Origin: Paraburkholderia ultramafica | GTDB taxonomy: Bacteria; Pseudomonadota; Gammaproteobacteria; Burkholderiales; Burkholderiaceae | DNA length: 64,000 bases | Reading direction: 5' to 3' | NCBI RefSeq assembly: GCF_902859915.1 | Contig: NZ_CADIKK010000031.1 | Coordinates: 1-64,000 of the forward strand | In this document: positions 8,792 through 17,595 of the stretch, piece by piece | How positions within the stretch are numbered: the first letter of the stretch is position 1 | Layout: every line of letters starts with the position of its first letter | Position numbers and translations under genes: made by a program | Notes under the pieces: generated by a model | The model's input: only the letters and a program-made list of their open reading frames with translations | Told to the model about the DNA's origin: nothing | The model's database searches: none

Positions 8792-9600
8792 AGCGGATTG
8801 CACTAGGCGTCCAGTACGACGGCGCGGCATTCGGCGGTTGGCAGTCGCAACCGCACGGCAATACCGTGCAGAACGTACTTGAACGGGCACTGCGCGAATT
8901 CGCGCAGACGCCCTTGCACACCGTGGTGGCGGGCCGCACGGATGCGGGTGTGCATGGGCTTGGGCAAGTCGTGCATTTCGACACCGAACTCGATCGCGCG
9001 GATATTTCCTGGGTTCGCGGCACCAACGCGTTTCTGCCGAAGACGATCGCCGTGCAATGGGCCAAGCCGATGCCCGACGAGTTCCACGCGCGCTTTTCGG
9101 CGTTCGAGCGGACCTATTACTACGTCCTTTACGTCAGTCCGGTACGCTCGCCGATGCTCGCGACGCGGGCCGGTTGGGTGCATATGCCGCTCGACGTCGG
9201 CGCGATGCGGGCCGCTGTCGCTCATCTGATCGGCGAGCACGATTTCTCCGCGTTCCGTTCGTCGCAATGTCAGTCGAAAACGCCGACCAAGCATCTGTAT
9301 CAGATCGACGTTCAACAGCAAGGTAACTTCGTCCATTTCCGCTTTCGGGCGAATGCGTTCCTGCATCACATGGTGCGCAACCTGATGGGCTGCCTGATCG
9401 AAATCGGTCGGGGTCGTCGCCCGTCTGAGTGGATGGCCGACGTGCTCGCGAGCCGCAGCCGTGACTGCGCCGCGCCGACCTTCATGCCGGACGGCTTGTA
9501 TCTGGCGCAAGTGGGCTATCCTGAGGAATTCGCGGTGCCTGCGCCGCAAACGGGCAGCGTGCCGTGGAGTACTGTATGGACCGAGCAACCGGAAACATGA
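8788..9600 (+). CDS. truA: tRNA pseudouridine synthase A
   Basis: TruA makes pseudouridine at positions 38-40 of the tRNA anticodon arm. The 270-residue protein has the catalytic Asp52 in AGRTDAGVHGLGQ and the C-terminal FRANAFLHHMVRNLMGCLIE motif. It starts with GTG at 8788, overlapping the fimV stop as GTGA, which implies translational coupling. Its own stop overlaps the trpF start as ATGA. The fimV-truA-trpF order is conserved in beta-proteobacteria. Confidence 0.97.
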   Translation: MKRIALGVQYDGAAFGGWQSQPHGNTVQNVLERALREFAQTPLHTVVAGRTDAGVHGLGQVVHFDTELDRADISWVRGTNAFLPKTIAVQWAKPMPDEFHARFSAFERTYYYVLYVSPVRSPMLATRAGWVHMPLDVGAMRAAVAHLIGEHDFSAFRSSQCQSKTPTKHLYQIDVQQQGNFVHFRFRANAFLHHMVRNLMGCLIEIGRGRRPSEWMADVLASRSRDCAAPTFMPDGLYLAQVGYPEEFAVPAPQTGSVPWSTVWTEQPET

Positions 9601-10316
9601 AAGCAAGCGCTAACCTGCCGAACGACGCCGATGCCGCCGCCGCGGCAAAGCAGCACAGCGTGCCGCATCGCACACGCATCAAACTGTGTGGGCTGTCGAA
9701 GCCGGAAGACGTCGCCCACGCGATCGATCTCGGCGCCGACGCGATCGGCCTCGTGTTCTATCCGCCGAGCCCGCGCTCGGTCAGCGTCGCGCAGGCGGTC
9801 GAACTGGTGCACGATGTGCCGCCGTTCGTGTCGCTCGTGGGCCTGTTCGTCAACGCGACGCCGGATTGGGTCCGCGAAGTCGCAAGCAATGTCGGTCTCA
9901 CGCTGTTGCAGTTTCATGGCGACGAGACCGCGGAGCAGTGCGAATCGCTCGCCGGCGTTGCGGGTTTGCCTTGGTTGCGCGCGTTGCGAGTTGCGGCGGA
10001 TACACAGCCGGCCGATTTGGTAGAATCGGCTCTCAAATATTCAGCAGCCAGTGGTCTTCTGTTCGACACCCATGTCGAAGGCTATGGCGGCGGCGGGAAG
10101 GTTTTCGATTGGTCACTTATTCCAGCAGAGCTCGCGCGTCGGGCCGTTTTGAGTGGTGGGTTGAACGCGCAAAACGTCAGTGATGCGATCCATCGCGTGC
10201 GCCCGTACGCGGTCGATGTCTCGAGCGGCATCGAAGTCGCGGGCGCCAAGGGCGTGAAAGATCACGCCCGGATGGCGGCGTTCGTACGCGCAGTGCGCGC
10301 AGCGGATGCCGAATGA
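9597..10316 (+). CDS. trpF: Phosphoribosylanthranilate isomerase
   Basis: TrpF catalyses the Amadori rearrangement of phosphoribosylanthranilate in tryptophan synthesis. The core begins RTRIKLCGLSKPEDVAHAID, with the catalytic cysteine in KLCGL. The phosphate-binding C-terminal strands VLSGGLNAQNV and VDVSSGIE are present. I place the start at ATG 9597, which overlaps the truA stop (ATGA) and has GGA upstream, giving 239 residues. ATG 9576 is an alternative. The roughly 24 residues before the core are low-complexity and Ala-rich. trpB follows 60 bases later. Confidence 0.95.
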   Translation: MKASANLPNDADAAAAAKQHSVPHRTRIKLCGLSKPEDVAHAIDLGADAIGLVFYPPSPRSVSVAQAVELVHDVPPFVSLVGLFVNATPDWVREVASNVGLTLLQFHGDETAEQCESLAGVAGLPWLRALRVAADTQPADLVESALKYSAASGLLFDTHVEGYGGGGKVFDWSLIPAELARRAVLSGGLNAQNVSDAIHRVRPYAVDVSSGIEVAGAKGVKDHARMAAFVRAVRAADAE

Positions 10317-10376
10317 TTCAGGCCAGCGGTTTTCTCATACGAAAGCCGCCATGCCACACTGAGAAGAGTGATCACC

Positions 10377-11570
10377 ATGTATAACTTGCCTGACGAAAGA
10401 GGCCATTTCGGCCAGTTTGGTGGCGTGTTCGTCGCCGAAACGCTGGTTCACGCGTTGGACGAGCTGCGTGAAGCGTACGGGAAATATCAGAAAGACCCTG
10501 ACTTCATCGCCGAATACGAGCGTGAGTTGAAGTACTTCGTCGGCCGTCCGTCGCCGATTTATCATGCACAGCGCTGGAGCGAACTGCTCGGCGGCGCGCA
10601 GGTTTTCCTCAAGCGCGAGGACTTGAATCACACCGGCGCACACAAGATCAACAACGTGATCGGCCAGGCGTTGCTGGCGAAGCGTATGGGCAAACCGCGC
10701 GTGATCGCGGAAACCGGCGCCGGCCAGCACGGCGTGGCCACGGCGACCATCGCGGCGCGTTTCGGCATGGAATGCGTGGTCTACATGGGCGCCGAAGACG
10801 TACGCCGTCAGGCCGCCAACATGTACCGCATGAAACTGCTCGGCGCGACCGTCATACCAGTCGAATCGGGCTCGCGGACGTTGAAGGACGCGCTGAACGA
10901 AGCAATGCGCGACTGGGTGACGAACATCGAAAACACGTTCTACATCATCGGTACGGTGGCTGGGCCGCATCCTTATCCGATGATGGTGCGCGACTTCCAA
11001 CGCGTGATCGGCGATGAATGCAAGGTGCAGATGCCCGAACTGGTCGGTCGTCAGCCGGATGCCGTGATTGCGTGCGTTGGCGGCGGTTCGAATGCAATGG
11101 GTATCTTTTACCCGTATATCGACGACAGTTCGGTGCAGTTGATCGGCGTCGAAGCGGCCGGCGACGGCATCGAAACCGGCCGTCATGCGGCCTCGCTGAT
11201 CGGCGGCAGCCCCGGTGTTCTGCATGGCAACCGCACGTATCTGCTCCAGGATGAAAACGGCCAGATCATCGAGACGCATTCGGTGTCGGCGGGGCTCGAC
11301 TATCCGGGTGTCGGTCCTGAGCACGCGTGGCTAAAAGAGAGCAATCGTGCGCAATATGTCGGCATCACCGACGAAGAGGCGCTCAAGGCGTTCCACGATT
11401 GCTGCCGCATCGAAGGCATTATTCCGGCACTGGAATCCAGCCACGCGCTGGCCTACGCCGCGAAGCTCGCGCCGACGCTGCCGAAGGACAAGGTCCTTCT
11501 GGTCAATCTGTCGGGCCGCGGCGACAAGGACATGCATACGGTCGCTGAGCGATCGGGCATCCAGTTCTGA
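10377..11570 (+). CDS. trpB: Tryptophan synthase beta chain
   Basis: TrpB condenses indole with L-serine using pyridoxal phosphate. The 397-residue protein begins MYNLPDERGHFGQFGGVFVA. It carries the PLP lysine in HTGAHKINN and the glycine-rich phosphate cup CVGGGSNAMG. A GTG at 10368 is in frame, but ATG 10377 has the better spacing behind GAGAAGAG and fits the family N-terminus. It is separated from trpA by a DNA methyltransferase gene instead of being directly adjacent to it. Confidence 0.97.
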   Translation: MYNLPDERGHFGQFGGVFVAETLVHALDELREAYGKYQKDPDFIAEYERELKYFVGRPSPIYHAQRWSELLGGAQVFLKREDLNHTGAHKINNVIGQALLAKRMGKPRVIAETGAGQHGVATATIAARFGMECVVYMGAEDVRRQAANMYRMKLLGATVIPVESGSRTLKDALNEAMRDWVTNIENTFYIIGTVAGPHPYPMMVRDFQRVIGDECKVQMPELVGRQPDAVIACVGGGSNAMGIFYPYIDDSSVQLIGVEAAGDGIETGRHAASLIGGSPGVLHGNRTYLLQDENGQIIETHSVSAGLDYPGVGPEHAWLKESNRAQYVGITDEEALKAFHDCCRIEGIIPALESSHALAYAAKLAPTLPKDKVLLVNLSGRGDKDMHTVAERSGIQF

Positions 11571-11581
11571 GCGCCGCGACG

Positions 11582-12490
11582 ATGCGCGACGAGTTCGACG
11601 AGCCGCAGCCGGCGATTGAAACTACCAATCCGGCCGCCGAGGTAGCGGCGGCCGCGGCACCTGCACCGTTACTGGCGCAAGTGCCGGCCAGCATCCAGCT
11701 GTTGAATCGCGATTTTCTGACCGATGTGGCGAACATTCCTGACGCGTCGATCGATTTGATCGTCTGCGATCCGCCTTATGGGCTGGGCAAGGATTACGGC
11801 AACGACTCCGACATGCGTACTGGCGACGATTTCCTCGCCTGGACGCGTAGCTGGCTCGAACTGGCGGTGCCGAAGCTCAAGTCGTCAGGTTCGCTCTACA
11901 TATTCTGCACGTGGCAGTACTCGCCGGAAATCTTCAGCTTCCTGAAGACAAAACTCATGATGATCAACGAAATCATCTGGGACCGGCGCGTGCCGAGCAT
12001 GGGCGGCACAGTGCGCCGATTTACCTCGGTGCACGACAACATCGGCTTTTTCGCGATATCGAAGGATTATTTCTTCGATCTCGATCCCGTCCGCATCCCG
12101 TACGATGCAGTCACGAAGAAGGCGCGTTCGCGTAAGTTGTTCGAGGGCAGCAAGTGGTTGGAGCTTGGCTATAATCCGAAGGATGTCTGGTCGGTATCGC
12201 GCCTGCATCGGCAACACGCCGAGCGCGTCGATCATCCGACCCAGAAGCCGCTGGAAATTGTCGAGCGGATGGTGCTGGCCAGTTGTCCGAAGGGCGGCCG
12301 TGTGCTCGACCCATTCATGGGCAGCGGCACCACCGCAGTCGCTTGCACCCGTCAGCAGCGCGAATTCGTCGGCTATGAGATCAATGAAAGTTACTGCGCG
12401 ATAGCGCGCGAGCGCGTGAGCGCCGCCGCTTCGCCTCCTGTGACTCGTCGGGCTAAAGCCAAAACACAACGGCAGACCGAAGTCCAATGA
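11582..12490 (+). CDS. Orphan beta-class DNA methyltransferase (N6-adenine or N4-cytosine)
   Basis: This 302-residue enzyme has the catalytic DPPY motif at residues 63-66 (VCDPPYGLGKDYG). The SAM-binding motif I, DPFMGSGTTAVAC, lies near residue 243. Motif IV before motif I is the beta-class order shared with CcrM-type enzymes. The first 38 residues are an Ala/Pro-rich extension. No restriction endonuclease gene is nearby, so it is probably a solitary, regulatory methylase. It lies 11 bases after trpB and in the same direction as trpA, so it is likely expressed with tryptophan synthase. From memory, the orthologue at this place in Burkholderia cenocepacia methylates GTWWAC; the specificity here is inferred. 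Confidence 0.9.
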   Translation: MRDEFDEPQPAIETTNPAAEVAAAAAPAPLLAQVPASIQLLNRDFLTDVANIPDASIDLIVCDPPYGLGKDYGNDSDMRTGDDFLAWTRSWLELAVPKLKSSGSLYIFCTWQYSPEIFSFLKTKLMMINEIIWDRRVPSMGGTVRRFTSVHDNIGFFAISKDYFFDLDPVRIPYDAVTKKARSRKLFEGSKWLELGYNPKDVWSVSRLHRQHAERVDHPTQKPLEIVERMVLASCPKGGRVLDPFMGSGTTAVACTRQQREFVGYEINESYCAIARERVSAAASPPVTRRAKAKTQRQTEVQ

Positions 12491-12546
12491 GCACCGTGCG
12501 ATGAGCGCGCAGTAGCCCCGCAGTGGCCCAATTCCGAGAATATTCC

Positions 12547-13359
12547 ATGTCCCGTATCAAGAACACGTTTGCCGCGCTGTCCGCCCAAGGTAAGAAAGGC
12601 CTGATTCCGTTCATGACGGCCGGCGACCCGGACCCGACGCGCACGGTCGAATTCATGCACGCGCTCGCCGCCGGCGGCGCGGATGTGATCGAACTCGGTG
12701 TGCCGTTTTCCGACCCGATGGCCGACGGCCCGGTGATCCAGCAATCGTCCGAGCGTGCCTTGGCGCACGGTGTGTCGTTGCGTCATGTGCTCGCCGACGT
12801 CAAGCGTTTCCGCGAAACCGACGATAAAACGCCGGTGGTGCTGATGGGCTACGCCAATCCGATCGAACGGATGGGTACTGAAGCGTTCGCGAAAGCCGCC
12901 AAAGAGGCCGGCGTCGATGGCGTGCTGGTTGTCGACTACCCGCCGGAAGAGTGTACTAACTTCGCCGAACAGATGCGATCTGCCGGTATCGATCCGATCT
13001 TTCTGCTCGCGCCCACCTCGACGGATGAGCGCGTCGCGGAAGTCGGCAAGATTGCCAGCGGCTACGTCTACTATGTGTCGTTGAAAGGGGTGACCGGAGC
13101 GACAAATCTGGACGTTTCCAGCATCGCGAGTAAAATCCCGGCCATCAAGTCGCGCGTACCCCTGCCGGTGGGCGTCGGTTTCGGCATCCGTGACGCGCAA
13201 ACCGCGCGTTCGGTGGCCGAGGTGTCCGATGCCGTCGTGATCGGCAGCCGTATCGTCCAATTGCTCGAACAGGCAGCGCCCGACACCGCTGCCGAGACGC
13301 TCACGCGTTTCATCGCTGAAGTGCGCGAGGCGCTCGATAGCGCCGCGACTGCCCGATAA
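12547..13359 (+). CDS. trpA: Tryptophan synthase alpha chain
   Basis: TrpA cleaves indole-3-glycerol phosphate and channels indole to TrpB. The 270-residue barrel begins MSRIKNTFAALSAQGKKGLI. It shows PFMTAGDPDP, the catalytic glutamate in VIELGVPFSDPMADGP with the aspartate of the same motif, and the phosphate-binding GVGFGIRDAQTA. ATG 12547 is preferred; the longer open frame from 12523 adds residues not typical of the family. The 56-base gap after the methylase gene contains no terminator. Confidence 0.97.
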   Translation: MSRIKNTFAALSAQGKKGLIPFMTAGDPDPTRTVEFMHALAAGGADVIELGVPFSDPMADGPVIQQSSERALAHGVSLRHVLADVKRFRETDDKTPVVLMGYANPIERMGTEAFAKAAKEAGVDGVLVVDYPPEECTNFAEQMRSAGIDPIFLLAPTSTDERVAEVGKIASGYVYYVSLKGVTGATNLDVSSIASKIPAIKSRVPLPVGVGFGIRDAQTARSVAEVSDAVVIGSRIVQLLEQAAPDTAAETLTRFIAEVREALDSAATAR

Positions 13360-13384
13360 CAGTTATTTTTGTCGCTGTAGTGTG

Positions 13385-13407
13385 AACGGCGGGCTTGTCC
13401 CGCCGTT
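13385..13407 (+). terminator. Stem-loop between trpA and accD
   Basis: A perfect 9-bp stem (aacggcggg / cccgccgtt) with loop cttgt is followed by only three Ts. It may end or attenuate trp transcripts before accD. Confidence 0.45.
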
Positions 13408-13438
13408 TGCGCGACCGCTGACCCCAGAAGGATTCAAT

Positions 13439-14311
13439 ATGAGCTGGCTCGATAAGCTACTGCCGCCGAAAATCAAACAAACCGACCCGAAGAGCCGCAA
13501 GGGGATTCCGGAGGGCCTGTGGATCAAGTGCCCGTCGTGCGAAGCCGTGCTGTATCGCAATGACGTCGAGGCCAATCTACATGTTTGCCCGAAGTGCGAC
13601 CATCACATGCGCATCGGCGCGCGTGAGCGGCTCGACGGCCTGCTCGATCCGGAAGGCCGTTACGAAATCGGCCAGGAAATCGTCCCGGTCGACGCGCTGA
13701 AGTTCAAAGACAGCCGCAAGTACCCGGAGCGCCTGAAAGAGGCGATGGACGATACCGACGAAACCGACGCAATGGTCGTGATGGGCGGCGCAATCCATAC
13801 GCTGCCGGTGGTGGTGGCCTGCTTCGAGTTCTCGTTCATGGGCGGCTCGATGGGTTCGGTGGTCGGCGAGCGCTTCGCGCGCGGCGCGCAGAACGCGCTC
13901 GAACAGAAAGTGCCGTTTATCTGCTTCACCGCTTCGGGCGGCGCGCGGATGCAGGAAAGCCTGTTGTCGCTGATGCAGATGGCAAAGACCACGGCCATGT
14001 TGACCAAGCTCGCCGAAGCCAGGCTGCCGTTCATCTCCGTGCTGACCGATCCGACCATGGGCGGCGTGTCCGCGAGTTTCGCGTTTCTTGGCGACGTGGT
14101 GATCGCCGAGCCGAAGGCGCTGATCGGCTTTGCCGGCCCGCGCGTGATCGAACAAACCGTGCGTGAGAAGCTGCCGGAAGGCTTCCAGCGCGCCGAGTTC
14201 CTGCTGACGAAGGGCGCGGTCGACATGATCGTCGACCGTCGCAAGCTGCGTGAAGAACTTGCGCAATTGATGGCGCTGTTGAGCCATCAGCCGGCGGACG
14301 CGGTCGCGTAA
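13439..14311 (+). CDS. accD: Acetyl-CoA carboxylase carboxyltransferase subunit beta
   Basis: AccD with AccA transfers the carboxyl group from carboxybiotin to acetyl-CoA, the committed step of fatty acid synthesis. The 290-residue protein begins MSWLDKLLPPKIKQ and has the N-terminal four-cysteine zinc finger (CPSCEAVLYR ... HVCPKCDHH). The crotonase-fold core shows SFMGGSMGSVVGE and TASGGARMQESLLSLMQM. AGAAGGA is a good ribosome-binding site for ATG 13439. The trpA-accD-folC order is conserved in beta- and gamma-proteobacteria. Confidence 0.97.
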   Translation: MSWLDKLLPPKIKQTDPKSRKGIPEGLWIKCPSCEAVLYRNDVEANLHVCPKCDHHMRIGARERLDGLLDPEGRYEIGQEIVPVDALKFKDSRKYPERLKEAMDDTDETDAMVVMGGAIHTLPVVVACFEFSFMGGSMGSVVGERFARGAQNALEQKVPFICFTASGGARMQESLLSLMQMAKTTAMLTKLAEARLPFISVLTDPTMGGVSASFAFLGDVVIAEPKALIGFAGPRVIEQTVREKLPEGFQRAEFLLTKGAVDMIVDRRKLREELAQLMALLSHQPADAVA

Positions 14312-14391
14312 GCAGACGCCGCACAGAGCCATTGACCGCCACGGCGCCGTGTAAAACGCGCGGCCGCGGTCGGAAAAGCAGTCAAGAAAAT

Positions 14392-14423
14392 AGCGCGCCG
14401 CGTGAGTCATCAAGCGGCGCGCT
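14392..14423 (+). terminator. Stem-loop downstream of accD
   Basis: A perfect 10-bp stem (agcgcgccgc / gcggcgcgct) with a 12-base loop is followed by gtcattt. It lies 80 bases after accD and is a plausible weak terminator. It is also the main structured element, besides the hexanucleotide repeat, in the 338-base accD-folC gap. Confidence 0.45.
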
Positions 14424-14523
14424 GTCATTTCCGGGATAATCACGGTCTCGCAACGCAGCGGTGGTTGCGTAGGCTGCCCCGCGCGGTTTTCTGCGCATAA
14501 AGTGCCGCGCGCTACGCTCTGAC

Positions 14524-14595
14524 AGCCGCAGCCGCAGCCGCAGCCGCAGCCGCAGCCGCAGCCGCAGCCGCAGCCGCAGCCGCAGCCGCAGCCGC
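14524..14595 (+). repeat. Perfect hexanucleotide microsatellite, 12 x AGCCGC
   Basis: Twelve uninterrupted AGCCGC units fill 72 bases, 54 bases before the folC start codon. No coding frame is evident here on the plus strand. Such tracts change copy number by slipped-strand mispairing, and in this position that would alter the folC leader rather than a protein. Confidence 0.95.
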
Positions 14596-14649
14596 CCGGC
14601 CCGCGCACCTTCGTAACACTGTCTAACCGATTCACTCGCGATTCACTCG

Positions 14650-15960
14650 ATGACGACATTCCCCACCCTCGACGCGTGGCTCACGCACCTTGAATCCGCG
14701 CATCCGGTCGGCATCGACATGGGTCTGGGCCGCATCTCCCAGGTACGCGACGCGATGCAGTTGTCGTTCGCCTGCCCGGTCATCACGGTCGGCGGCACCA
14801 ACGGCAAGGGCTCGACGTGCGCGATCCTCGAATCCATTCTGCTGCGCGCCGGCTTCACGGTCGGCTGCCACACGTCGCCGCATCTGCTGTCGTTCAACGA
14901 ACGGGCGAGGGTGAACGGCGCAATGGCGAGCGACGCGGATCTGCTGCGGCACTTCGAAGTCGTCGAAGCCGCGCGCCAGAGCCTCGCCGAACCAGTCACG
15001 CTGACTTACTTCGAATTCACGACGCTGGCGATCATGAGCCTGTTCGCTTCGCGCGGACTGGACGCGGTGATCTTCGAAGTCGGTTTGGGTGGCCGCCTCG
15101 ACGCGGTCAATATCCTCGATACGGACTGCGCGATCATCACCAGCATCGATATTGATCACACGGACTATCTCGGCGACACGCGCGAGAAGATCGCCTTCGA
15201 GAAAGCCGGCATTTTCCGCCCAGGCAAGCCGGCGATCTGCGCGGACCCGGTCGCTCCGCAATCGCTGATCGATCATGCCGAGAAGATCGGCGCCGAACTA
15301 TGGCTCTTCGGCCGCGATTTCCGCTACGAAGGCCAGGCGGGCAGCGAGCGCCAGCAATGGAGCTACGTCGGCCCGACCATGCGGCGTTCGGCGCTCGCCT
15401 ATCCCGCGCTGCGCGGCGCAAATCAGTTGATCAATACGTCGGCGGCGCTGGCCGCTCTCGAAGCGCTGCGCGACCGTTTGCCGGTGTCGGCGCAGGACAT
15501 CCGGCTCGGCCTTGCCAACGTGGAGCTGCCGGGGCGTTTCCAGGTGCTGCCCGGCAAGCCGGCCATCGTGCTGGACGTCGGTCATAATCCGCATGCGGCC
15601 GCGGTGCTGACGCAAAACCTCGGCAATATGGGCTTCTTCCCGTACACCTACGCGGTGTTCGGCGCGATGCGCGACAAGGACATTGCCGGCATCCTCGCGC
15701 ACGTGAAAGGCGAGATCGACCATTGGTGCGTGACCGATTTGCCGACCCCGCGGGCGGCGTCGGCGGAACAACTCGAAACGGCATTGCGCGGGCAGGGCGT
15801 GGGCGAGGGCGCCGATAGCAGCGTGATGCGCTACGCAACGCCCGCGGAGGCTTTCCAAGACGCGCTAAAACGAGCGTCAGAGAATGATAGAATCGTCGTC
15901 TTCGGCAGCTTCTACACGGTAGCGGGCGTCATGGCCTACCGTAAATCGCAGCAACACTGA
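14650..15960 (+). CDS. folC: Bifunctional dihydrofolate / folylpolyglutamate synthase
   Basis: FolC adds glutamate to dihydropteroate and then to folates, using ATP. The 436-residue Mur-ligase-like protein has the P-loop GGTNGKGSTCAILES near residue 45. It also shows SPHLLSFNERARVNG, the metal-binding EVGLGGRLDAVN, and the C-terminal domain motif DVGHNPHAAAVL. The stop at 15960 is 29 bases before the SPOR protein gene. The leader carries the AGCCGC repeat. Confidence 0.95.
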   Translation: MTTFPTLDAWLTHLESAHPVGIDMGLGRISQVRDAMQLSFACPVITVGGTNGKGSTCAILESILLRAGFTVGCHTSPHLLSFNERARVNGAMASDADLLRHFEVVEAARQSLAEPVTLTYFEFTTLAIMSLFASRGLDAVIFEVGLGGRLDAVNILDTDCAIITSIDIDHTDYLGDTREKIAFEKAGIFRPGKPAICADPVAPQSLIDHAEKIGAELWLFGRDFRYEGQAGSERQQWSYVGPTMRRSALAYPALRGANQLINTSAALAALEALRDRLPVSAQDIRLGLANVELPGRFQVLPGKPAIVLDVGHNPHAAAVLTQNLGNMGFFPYTYAVFGAMRDKDIAGILAHVKGEIDHWCVTDLPTPRAASAEQLETALRGQGVGEGADSSVMRYATPAEAFQDALKRASENDRIVVFGSFYTVAGVMAYRKSQQH

Positions 15961-15989
15961 ACGGGCGCCAGGCTCGAACCAAGCGATTC

Positions 15990-16928
15990 ATGGGAATTTT
16001 CTCGTTCGGCAAGAAAGACGACGCGCCCACCCGGCGCGGCGCAAACACCAGTTCCAATCGGGCTGCCCGTGGTGAGCGCGTGGAGCGGCGAACCCGCCGC
16101 ACGGAGCGCACCGTCGATGCCGACGCGATGCTGCTCGACCCTACGCTGCCGGAAAAGCAACGGGCGCGGCGTCGGCTGGTCGGCGCAATCGCGCTGGTCG
16201 TGGCGGCGGTGATCATCCTGCCGATGGTGTTGGACTCACACCCCAAGCCCGTCACCGACGACATCTCCATCGACATTCCGAACCGTCCCGCGCCGAGGGT
16301 CGCGCACAAGACCAACGAAGACACGCAGAGCGGCGTAGCACCCGACAACCCGACGCCGGAAGCAGGTCTGGCTGCTTCGAGCCTCGCGCCGACGACCGCA
16401 GCCAAGCCGGACCAGTCCGGCGCGGCGAAGCAGAGCGCGAACGTGGACGCAACGCCCGCGGCCAAGCCGGCGGCCAAACCGCAGGCGCCGGCCGTCGCTG
16501 CGAACCCCGCACCGGCTGCGCCTGCAGCGCCGACCAAGCCGGAAGCCCGGACGCCGGAAGCCCGGACGCCGGCCGCCCGGACGCCGGCCACGCATAGCGC
16601 CGGGAACACCGCGGCCCCGAGCGACGACGACACGAACACCGCCGCCAGCGCGGACGCGAATTCCGGCACGCCGGCATCGCCGCCTGGCAGCCGTTTCGCG
16701 GTTCAGCTCGGCGCGTTTGCGAACGACGCCAACGCGCGTAATTGGGCAACCAAGTTGAAAGCGGCGGGTGTGCCCGCATATACCGAACATCGTAAGCAGG
16801 CGGATGGCACGACGCTCACGCTGTTGCGCGCCGGCCCGTTTGCCGATCGTGCAGCGGCAACCGCCGCGATCGCGAAGGTTCGCGAGGCCGGCCTGACGTC
16901 GGGCGCGAACAACGGCGCGGCACAGTAA
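15990..16928 (+). CDS. SPOR-domain inner-membrane protein (DedD-like)
   Basis: A 312-residue protein with a short basic cytoplasmic part (MGIFSFGKKDDAPTRRGA). One transmembrane segment lies near residues 67-84 (VGAIALVVAAVIILPMVL), followed by a long Ala/Pro/Lys-rich periplasmic linker. The C-terminal SPOR domain is at about 230-305 (SRFAVQLGAFANDANARNWATK and LLRAGPFADRAAA). SPOR domains bind denuded glycan strands at the septum, so a role in cell division is likely. The linker carries a short TPEAR/TPAAR tandem repeat. The folC-dedD-cvpA-purF order matches E. coli. Confidence 0.88.
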   Translation: MGIFSFGKKDDAPTRRGANTSSNRAARGERVERRTRRTERTVDADAMLLDPTLPEKQRARRRLVGAIALVVAAVIILPMVLDSHPKPVTDDISIDIPNRPAPRVAHKTNEDTQSGVAPDNPTPEAGLAASSLAPTTAAKPDQSGAAKQSANVDATPAAKPAAKPQAPAVAANPAPAAPAAPTKPEARTPEARTPAARTPATHSAGNTAAPSDDDTNTAASADANSGTPASPPGSRFAVQLGAFANDANARNWATKLKAAGVPAYTEHRKQADGTTLTLLRAGPFADRAAATAAIAKVREAGLTSGANNGAAQ

Positions 16929-16935
16929 GCGAGCG

Positions 16936-17430
16936 ATGTTCACTGCCTTCGACTACGCTGTAATGGCGGTGATCGGTTTGTCGGCGTTGCGCGGCACGTG
17001 GCGTGGCTTTTTGTCGGAGGTATTCGGACTGATCGGCTGGATCGCGGCGTTTTTCATTGCCTGCGAATTTGTCGGTTACGTGGTGCCGTATATCCCGTCC
17101 CATTGGCCCGGCGGCGCGTTGACCCAGTGGCTGCTGGCGTTCGCGCTGGTGGTGATAGGCGTGGTGCTGGTGACGAGCGTGCTGAGCGCGCTGCTGAGCC
17201 GCATCGTGCAGGCTACCGGCTTGAGCGGCGTGGACCGCTCGCTCGGTTTGATGTTCGGCCTCGTACGCGGGGTCATCCTGGTGCTGATTCTGGTCGCCCT
17301 TGCAGGCTTGACCGAACTGCCCAAAGAGGAATTCTGGCGCAACGCCTTGCTTCGGCCCTATGCGGTCGAGGGCGTGCACGTAATGAAACCGCTGCTTCCC
17401 GAGACGCTTGCTGCGTACGTCCGTGTATGA
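16936..17430 (+). CDS. cvpA: CvpA family membrane protein
   Basis: A 164-residue protein beginning MFTAFDYAVMAVIGLSALRG with about four hydrophobic segments. The CvpA signature GTWRGFLSEVFGLIGWIAAF and the later VDRSLGLMFGLVRGVILVL are present. CvpA is needed for colicin V secretion in E. coli and for envelope stress resistance. It starts 7 bases after the SPOR protein gene and precedes purF, the conserved context. Confidence 0.92.
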   Translation: MFTAFDYAVMAVIGLSALRGTWRGFLSEVFGLIGWIAAFFIACEFVGYVVPYIPSHWPGGALTQWLLAFALVVIGVVLVTSVLSALLSRIVQATGLSGVDRSLGLMFGLVRGVILVLILVALAGLTELPKEEFWRNALLRPYAVEGVHVMKPLLPETLAAYVRV

Positions 17431-17595
17431 CGATCAGGCGAGCGGTTAGAGGAACACAGCAGGACTCCGGCGCAAACCGGTTGCCTTGGCGTACCGTCGC
17501 GTAACATCGCGTACGCCCCGAAGGAAGTCCCCTCGGGGAACGCCATCGCAGGCATCGGCCGCCACGACGAATTTCGTACCTTTGAAGGACATGCC

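Noticed and set aside
14524..14595. Possible CRISPR or REP array
   Set aside because: Contiguous 6-base units without spacers; a simple sequence repeat.
13577..14659. Minus-strand frame with a long Cys-Gly repeat across 14520-14600
   Set aside because: The repeat is only the translation of the AGCCGC microsatellite; the rest is antisense to accD.
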